Origin: an uncultured Ileibacterium sp.
Lineage (GTDB): Bacteria > Bacillota > Clostridia > Peptostreptococcales > Anaerovoracaceae
DNA length: 34,300 nt
Direction: 5' to 3'
Assembly: GCA_902488835.1 (NCBI GenBank)
Contig: CABTXQ010000012.1
Span: 1 to 34,300, forward strand
How positions within the stretch are numbered: position 1 is the stretch's first letter; each line of letters begins with the position of its first letter. A program made the translations under genes and the position numbers. This document shows positions 29,491-34,300 of this stretch, piece after piece. Under the pieces are notes generated by a model that saw only the letters and a program-made list of their open reading frames with translations, was not told the DNA's origin and did not search any database.

Positions 29491-31566
29491 TTATTTTAAA
29501 TATTTTTTCATGCTTCCTGCGCTTATAGCAAGTGTCGATCCATTGTGAATTAGAGAAGCTGTAGTCGGTTGAATCAAACCCAGTATATTCAAGGCAATCA
29601 GCGATCCGTTAATTCCGATTATCCTCTTGTAGTTGCTGTCAATTCTCTTCATCATCTTCTTTGCGAGTTTTCTCAGCACTACAATCTCATGTAGGTTGTC
29701 TGCAGCAATTGTTATGTCTGCAATCTCTCTTGCTATTGCTGCTCCATCGCTAATTGCGATTCCGACATCGGCTGCAGAAAGTGCAGGCGAGTCGTTAATT
29801 CCATCTCCTACCATGCATACCTTATTTCCTAGCTTCTTCTCTCTTTCAACAAAGGATGCCTTCTCTTCAGGTAGAACCTCAGAATAATAGGTATCAACAC
29901 CGACAGTGTGAGCAATCGCTCTAGCTGTTCTATCGCTATCTCCGGTCATCATTACTATCTTTGTAAAGCCTTCATCTCTAAGGGCTTCGATTGCACTTTT
30001 GGCTTCTTCTCTAAGTGGATCCTCTACTAGGACTACCGCTTCAAGAACGCCATCTATTGCCATGTATAGATGAGAACAGTCAACAGGTAATGAATCGAAT
30101 AATTCCTTTTTATCTTCCTTCACAATGCACTTCTCATCCTCAAATATGAAATGATGACTGCCGATTACAACACGCTTTGAGTTGATTGATGATGCAATTC
30201 CGTGAGCAACAATGTATTCAACCTTTGAATGCATCTCTTTGTGTTCGAGGTTCTTGTTCTTTGCGTGAGAAACAACTGCAAGTGCCATGGAATGAGGGAA
30301 GTGCTCTTCAAGGCACGCTGCTATCTTTAAACATTCATCACTGCTTTTTTCACCGAACGGAATAACATCCCTTACCGTTGGTTCAGCCTTTGTAAGTGTT
30401 CCTGTTTTATCAAAGACAATTACATTTGCTTCAGAAAGCGCTTCCATATATTTACCGCCTTTGACGGTGGAATGCCTGTCTGCCGCTTCGGCGATAGCTG
30501 ATAATACCGATATCGGCATTGCAAGTTTCAGTGCACACGAGAAGTCAACCATGAGTATTCCAAGGGTTTTTATAACATCTCTCGTGAGAATATAAACCAA
30601 GGCAGAGCCAAGGAAGGTATATGGTACAAGCTTGTCAGCAAGATGTGAATACTTATCTTCCACATCTGATTTGAGTTTTTCACTTTCCTCAATCATCTTG
30701 ACAATTTTCTCATATTTTGTAGATCCCGATGCTTCCTTTACGAGTATGGTTATGCTTCCTTCTTCAACAACTGTACCTGCATAAACAGAACTCTCTATAG
30801 TCTTTCTTACCGGAACGCTTTCACCAGTCATTGATGACTGATTTACCATTGCCTCACCTTCGACAACAACGCCATCGAAAGGAATCTGAGATCCAAGATT
30901 GACTACAACTATGTCTCCGGTCTTAATCTCGTCATATTTAACACTGATTTCCTGATCGCCATCTTTTTTCCATACAGTTCCAACATTGAGAGACATAGCC
31001 CTTGCAAGATCATCAATAGACTTCTTTCTCGTCCAGTCTTCAAGGATCTCTCCGAGACCTAGTAGGAACATGATATTAGCAGCGGTTCTAAAGTCTCTCC
31101 TCAAAACCGATATAGAAATAGCCGTTGCATCTAGAACGGGTACCTCAAGCTTTCCATCTTTGAGGCATGAAATGCCCTTCTTGATATATCTAAATGAATT
31201 TATCAAGAGCAGTGTTCTTCCTATCGGTACCGGAAGCACATACTTGTAGATAAGTCTTCTCGCGAAATGCCAGGTAAGCCTATCAACGAATTCATGATCC
31301 GCATTCCTTCCATACTGCTCTATTTCATCCTTTGAGTATTCAACATCAGCAAAATCAAATCTTGAAAGTGCCTTGATAATATCTTCCAAGGAATCTTTGT
31401 AAAAAATTACTAAATCATTAGTCCTGTCATAAACAACTACCTTATCAACACCATCCAACATTGAGGTGAATATGTATAATGAATTTGCATCCTTTTCTGA
31501 AAAAGGTTTACCCTCAATGTGAATCCTAACTCTCTCAAAAGAGCGATGTTTAACAATCAGCTTCAT
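29491..31566 (-). CDS. P1B-type heavy-metal ATPase with an SCALK membrane motif
   Basis: A 691-residue metal-transporting P-type ATPase. Residues 1-80 look like an HMA-type fold (VRIHIEGK...VDKVVVYDRTNDLVIFY) but have no CxxC metal site. Actuator motif TGES is at 247-250, the phosphorylated Asp in DKTGT at 386-390 and the hinge GDGINDSPALSAADVG near 612. The nucleotide domain has EEHFPHS where most P1B pumps have an HP dipeptide. The metal-site helix reads DFSCALKLAMP (SCA at 343-345) instead of CPC or SPC, so the helix proline is missing. This suggests the less-studied P1B-6-like group. I chose the ATG at 31566; a TTG at 31572 is possible. It overlaps the small upstream gene by 17 bases. Confidence 0.92.
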   Translation of the reverse strand: MKLIVKHRSFERVRIHIEGKPFSEKDANSLYIFTSMLDGVDKVVVYDRTNDLVIFYKDSLEDIIKALSRFDFADVEYSKDEIEQYGRNADHEFVDRLTWHFARRLIYKYVLPVPIGRTLLLINSFRYIKKGISCLKDGKLEVPVLDATAISISVLRRDFRTAANIMFLLGLGEILEDWTRKKSIDDLARAMSLNVGTVWKKDGDQEISVKYDEIKTGDIVVVNLGSQIPFDGVVVEGEAMVNQSSMTGESVPVRKTIESSVYAGTVVEEGSITILVKEASGSTKYEKIVKMIEESEKLKSDVEDKYSHLADKLVPYTFLGSALVYILTRDVIKTLGILMVDFSCALKLAMPISVLSAIAEAADRHSTVKGGKYMEALSEANVIVFDKTGTLTKAEPTVRDVIPFGEKSSDECLKIAACLEEHFPHSMALAVVSHAKNKNLEHKEMHSKVEYIVAHGIASSINSKRVVIGSHHFIFEDEKCIVKEDKKELFDSLPVDCSHLYMAIDGVLEAVVLVEDPLREEAKSAIEALRDEGFTKIVMMTGDSDRTARAIAHTVGVDTYYSEVLPEEKASFVEREKKLGNKVCMVGDGINDSPALSAADVGIAISDGAAIAREIADITIAADNLHEIVVLRKLAKKMMKRIDSNYKRIIGINGSLIALNILGLIQPTTASLIHNGSTLAISAGSMKKYLK

Positions 31567-31831
31567 GGTCAATCACTGCTGTTTCCTTTGCCATTTTCTT
31601 CTTCATGTTGATGTCTTTTGCATCAGCATAAATGTCTCCTGCGTTTTCCTGGATGGCTGTAGCCTTCTCCATAATCTTATCCTTTGCGCGAAGACCTGCT
31701 GCAGTGCAGTGTGCATATACTTTCTTAGCCTCATCTGATGCAAGAACTGCGATGCCGGCTGTACCAAAAACTACTCCGCCAAGGAATGAACAAGCTTTCC
31801 TAACTTTTTTAATCTCAAATAAACACTTCAT
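31550..31831 (-). CDS. DUF6110-like small membrane-associated protein
   Basis: A 93-residue protein coupled to the ATPase gene. After a short basic start comes a glycine-rich hydrophobic segment (residues about 14-31, CSFLGGVVFGTAGIAVLAS), then a helical, YtxH-like charged region (EAKKVYAHCTAAGLRAKDKIMEKATAIQENAGDIYADAKDI). The C-terminus ends DHEADC. It resembles the DUF6110 family seen beside P-type ATPases; the role is unknown. Strong AAAAGGAG precedes the ATG. It is the first gene of the two-gene ATPase operon. Confidence 0.8.
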   Translation of the reverse strand: MKCLFEIKKVRKACSFLGGVVFGTAGIAVLASDEAKKVYAHCTAAGLRAKDKIMEKATAIQENAGDIYADAKDINMKKKMAKETAVIDHEADC

Positions 31832-31854
31832 AATAATTAACTCCTTTTAAATAC

Positions 31855-31882
31855 ATTATATTTGTTTTTCCCAATATGTCTA
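31855..31882 (-). promoter_or_regulatory. Predicted promoter of the DUF6110-ATPase operon
   Basis: TAGACA (31882-31877) and TATAAT (31860-31855) on the minus strand with a 16-base spacer, 23 bases before the ATG. The DNA around the -35 box contains GGTTAAGATAG and a further GGTTAGTA at 31920s, loosely like the palindromes before DUF3793, but without clear dyad symmetry. Confidence 0.6.
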
Positions 31883-31949
31883 ATCAACTATCTTAACCAC
31901 ATGATACACTTAAATGCATTGGTTAGTAAAGATAAATTTTAATTAAACA

Positions 31950-32696
31950 TTACAAACATTTTTCTTTATCATTAATAAACATTTTCTTCGCTTCAAAAGA
32001 GGCTTTTTCTAGAGTGTTATCATATATATCTGATGAAATTTCAATACCTCTATACTTACACGCCACCTTTATCATCTCGATTGTTAACCAGGGATTACAT
32101 GTGAGAATAGGACCTAGAGTGTTTGTAAAGATAGAGTTTTCTTTGATTACACCCTCATTCTTATCTTTTCCGTTATTGCCATAACCGTATATTACCTTAC
32201 CAAGAGGTTTCTCGTCTATTATTTCAAGATTTCCCATTTGAATCTGGTTACCTATAATTTGAAGATTTTTTTCGTTGTAATTGCATTCATACCAAATGTC
32301 ATCCCCGTATACATTATTATTCTCTGTGAAGTTTGTTGAAATAATTCCAAGTCCTGAATATACCGTTCCATCAGTCCTTACATATTCATCCCCAAACAGG
32401 CAAATACTTGTTCCTGTGACCAAAAGGGGTCTTCCATTTGTTACAAATTCGCTAATAGCAGAAGATCTGCAATCAAACCATTTCTTTAACTCAGGAAACG
32501 AGCTTATCTCTCCTGGTCCTGCAAATATAATATCAAATTTCGCTGGTTCAAATTCTTTTGTGTCAAAATCAATCTTTTGAACTACTGGGTTAAGACCCAT
32601 AAGCTTTGAGAATCTCTTAAGAGCAAGAACGTTACCTCTATCTCCATGCAAGAAAAGTGTGTTTGGAAATAACCATGCTATATTAAAATCATTCAT
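31950..32696 (-). CDS. GatD-like glutamine amidotransferase without catalytic Cys and His
   Basis: A 248-residue protein clearly related to GatD, the glutaminase subunit of lipid II isoglutaminyl synthase: LFLHGDRGNVLALKRF, DIIFAGPGEIS, VYSGLGIIS, YGYGNNGKDKNEGV and LGPIL. In S. aureus GatD the nucleophile lies in TICGGYQFLG. Here the aligned stretch is VTGTSICLFG, so the Cys position is Gly95; a Cys occurs four residues later. The catalytic His of GFENHGG aligns with Gln153 in IGNQIQMG. The protein is therefore probably not a glutaminase. AGGAAGG fixes the ATG at 32696, one base after the murT-like stop; a GTG at 32705 is less likely. Confidence 0.88.
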   Translation of the reverse strand: MNDFNIAWLFPNTLFLHGDRGNVLALKRFSKLMGLNPVVQKIDFDTKEFEPAKFDIIFAGPGEISSFPELKKWFDCRSSAISEFVTNGRPLLVTGTSICLFGDEYVRTDGTVYSGLGIISTNFTENNNVYGDDIWYECNYNEKNLQIIGNQIQMGNLEIIDEKPLGKVIYGYGNNGKDKNEGVIKENSIFTNTLGPILTCNPWLTIEMIKVACKYRGIEISSDIYDNTLEKASFEAKKMFINDKEKCL

Positions 32697-32697
32697 C

Positions 32698-34053
32698 TTA
32701 TGCACCTTCCTTTTTTAGATACTTGTTCATAGCTTCATATGTACTTAGCCAAGTTATCATATAGATATTATCTGTCTTAACACTTTCTATTTCATTAAAT
32801 ATTTTATCCAGATTCTCTGAATTTTCTATCGTAATTTTGTCAGGATCAACTCCCTCATAAACCAATCTGTTTGCTGTATCGAAGGACACGGCTTCAGAAA
32901 AGCAGAAATATTTCTCAACACTATCATTCACCAATTTACTGAAGTCACAGTCAAATGCATAGAATGAAACTGCATAATGAGGTATCATGTCAACCAAAGG
33001 GCATAAACCGATAGCTATCATTTTCGGATTAGAATCGTCTGCAATTACATTAAGGGAATTCTGTAACGTCTCAGGATTTTCCTGCTTGATTCTCATGTAT
33101 TTAATGGTTTTACCCTTGTAATGAAGAATCTCATAACGCCCACCTATGTTTTTGAAGTCCATCAAAGCTGATTTAGCTTCTTTTGGGGAAATATTGCATA
33201 AGCTACTAGCAACCGTTAATGCAGAAGCATAGTCGTAAAGCATATAAGGTACAGGGTAAGGCATATGAAAATTCTCATCCATAAACTTGAAACTATTATT
33301 GTCAAAATCAACATTGGTGATAAGGTAATCTGGTCTTTCACAACTCATATGATCACAGTTTTTGCATTTGAACATTCCCATTCCATCATTGTTGTAATAA
33401 TCAACTTCAATAGAATGAAAACATTTTGGGCAAGGCATTGTTACGTATGTTTCATCCTTGTTAAAAGCCTTAGTGTGTTTTTCTACCCCATATCTTATAA
33501 TTTCATATCCATAATCTTCAAGTGCCTTTGATCTTGGCTCATCATTGTTTACGAATAACCTAATCTTATTTTTTATCAAGAATTTCTTAATCTTACTGTA
33601 TATAAAGTCAGGATCACCGTTTCTTTGAATCTGATCTTTTTGAAGGTTTGTTATAAGGAGATTTTCAGCTGGAAGCTGCTTGTGTATTAGTGGAAGGAAT
33701 CTCTCATCGATTTCAAATATATAATAGTCAGAAATAACACTGCCGCCTAAAGTGCTCGCCTTTAACAATGCAGTAGCTATACCAGATATAAGATTGGCAC
33801 CCTCAAGATTTGAAACTACACTATATCCACTTTTTTTTATAATATGATTTGTTAAATTATTTGTAGTAGATTTTCCATTTGTACCGGTTATAAAGACTAC
33901 TTTTGATTTATCAATTGATTTAAAATGACTGATAAAAAGAGGATCAATTTTTAATGCTTTATCACCGGAAAAATTGCTACCTTTGGAATCATCGATAATA
34001 TTGATGATAAAATTAAGGAATTTTGAAAACCATAGTGCTAAATAAAACCTCAT
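32698..34053 (-). CDS. MurT-like Mur ligase family protein
   Basis: A 451-residue relative of MurT, the ATP-using subunit of lipid II isoglutaminyl synthase, which amidates the D-Glu of peptidoglycan precursors. The ATP loop TGTNGKSTT is at about 56-64 and the zinc-ribbon cysteines at C208, C211, C230 and C233. The C-terminal DUF1727-type domain starts around residue 310 (GGRYEILHYKGK). Several blocks are divergent: FEIDERFLP, and NLQKDQIQRNGD where MurT has NLFRDQLDRYGE. The Asp that completes the GatD triad in MurT aligns with Ala361 (YAVSFYAFDCDF). AAGGAAGGA precedes the ATG. It forms an operon with the GatD-like gene. Confidence 0.88.
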   Translation of the reverse strand: MRFYLALWFSKFLNFIINIIDDSKGSNFSGDKALKIDPLFISHFKSIDKSKVVFITGTNGKSTTNNLTNHIIKKSGYSVVSNLEGANLISGIATALLKASTLGGSVISDYYIFEIDERFLPLIHKQLPAENLLITNLQKDQIQRNGDPDFIYSKIKKFLIKNKIRLFVNNDEPRSKALEDYGYEIIRYGVEKHTKAFNKDETYVTMPCPKCFHSIEVDYYNNDGMGMFKCKNCDHMSCERPDYLITNVDFDNNSFKFMDENFHMPYPVPYMLYDYASALTVASSLCNISPKEAKSALMDFKNIGGRYEILHYKGKTIKYMRIKQENPETLQNSLNVIADDSNPKMIAIGLCPLVDMIPHYAVSFYAFDCDFSKLVNDSVEKYFCFSEAVSFDTANRLVYEGVDPDKITIENSENLDKIFNEIESVKTDNIYMITWLSTYEAMNKYLKKEGA

Positions 34054-34103
34054 AAATATGTCCTTCCTTTAACAAATATGTCTAGAAAAAATGATAAAGA
34101 TAA

Positions 34104-34125
34104 TAAAAAAAGGCTCTACCAGCCT
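34104..34125 (-). terminator. Terminator after the tRNA genes
   Basis: On the minus strand AGGCT (34125-34121) and AGCCT (34115-34111) form a short stem with a five-base loop, followed by seven T residues (34110-34104). It lies just after tRNA-Leu and before the murT-like start. Confidence 0.75.
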
Positions 34126-34130
34126 CAACA

Positions 34131-34213
34131 TGGTGCGAGACGTGGGACTCGAACCCACACGGTCTCCCACTAGAACCTAAATCTAGCGCGTCTGCCAGTT
34201 CCGCCAGTCTCGC
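34131..34213 (-). tRNA. tRNA-Leu (anticodon TAG), CCA encoded
   Basis: On the minus strand the acceptor arms GCGAGAC and GTCTCGC pair, followed by A and an encoded CCA (34133-34131). The D-arm has TGGCGGAACTGGCAGAC. The anticodon loop is TTTAGGT in the CTAGA stem, giving TAG. A long variable arm (class II) is present, with a T-arm containing GGTTCGAGTCC. Confidence 0.96.
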
Positions 34214-34232
34214 AAATATCAGGATTAAAATT

Positions 34233-34300
34233 TGGTGACCCCACCGGGAATCGAACCCGGGTTACCGCCGTGAAAGGGCGATGTCTTAACCGCTTGACCA
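34233..34300 (-). tRNA. tRNA-Glu (anticodon TTC), 5' end beyond the window
   Basis: On the minus strand the T-arm CCGGG-TTCGATT-CCCGG, the anticodon loop CTTTCAC with TTC and the D-arm TGGTCAAGCGGTTAAGACA are visible. The acceptor 3' strand is TGGGGTC, then A and an encoded CCA (34235-34233). The first seven or so bases lie outside the window. It is paired with tRNA-Leu after a 19-base spacer, so they are probably one transcript. Confidence 0.94.

Noticed and set aside
31950..32696. GatD-like gene as a pseudogene.
   Set aside because: The frame is full length, has a good ribosome site, is coupled to the murT-like gene and keeps many family motifs; the missing catalytic residues look like functional divergence.
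1..34300. Mobile element, prophage, CRISPR array or genomic island.
   Set aside because: No transposase, integrase, phage gene, regular repeat-spacer pattern or terminal repeats were found; the base composition looks even throughout.

Overview
The window looks like chromosome from an AT-rich, anaerobic, low-GC Gram-positive bacterium of class Clostridia. The evidence is the set of genes (single-chain glycyl-tRNA synthetase, pyruvate phosphate dikinase, rubredoxin, formate/nitrite-type channel, PfoR-like membrane protein, DUF3793), strong AGGAGG-type ribosome binding sites, TTG starts, a SAM-I riboswitch and U-tailed terminators. I cannot name the genus from sequence alone. I saw no insertion sequence, prophage, CRISPR array or rRNA.

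Layout. 1-2.1 kb: the end of a formate/nitrite channel gene, a promoter-leader-terminator unit and a YitT-family membrane protein gene, facing a Nudix hydrolase gene. 2.1-5.8 kb (minus): a SAM-I riboswitch drives metK, a BaiN/HI0933-type flavoprotein and a radical SAM enzyme, packed with overlapping or abutting frames. 5.8-9.4 kb (plus): an unrecognised 424-residue protein whose promoter is interlocked with the metK promoter, an AT-rich gap full of DnaA-box-like sequences, an AlaX-type tRNA editing protein and a cytidylate-kinase-like protein. 9.4-12.3 kb (minus): rubredoxin, a nitroreductase, a GIY-YIG/GME-fold fusion protein and a MinD-like ATPase. 12.3-14.5 kb: an S66 peptidase convergent with a second YitT protein. 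14.5-23.1 kb (minus): a housekeeping cluster rpsU | phoH-ybeY-cdd-era-recO-DUF4342-glyQS-ppdK, then nnrDE further upstream.

24.7-28.7 kb: an orphan RelB/DinJ-type antitoxin-like gene followed by a membrane-anchored amidase-like protein that has lost its metal-binding and catalytic residues. Next come a cold-shock gene and an Rrf2 regulator (minus), and divergent cysE plus a PfoR/EIIC-like membrane protein (plus). A perfect palindrome sits at the predicted cysE transcription start, so the Rrf2 protein is a likely cysteine or Fe-S responsive repressor of both.

28.8-34.3 kb (minus): tRNA-Glu and tRNA-Leu, a MurT/GatD-like pair, a small glycine-rich hydrophobic protein, a P1B-type metal ATPase and DUF3793. 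The most unusual signals are here. The GatD-like protein lacks both the catalytic Cys and His, and the MurT-like partner appears to lack the third triad residue. The ATPase has an SCALK membrane motif in place of CPC and no CxxC. DUF3793 is preceded by two copies of a GTTAG-N6-CTAAC palindrome, one over its predicted -10 box. The ATPase, small protein and DUF3793 together suggest an iron-handling module, possibly related to ferrosome (Fez) loci; this is inference from family resemblance.
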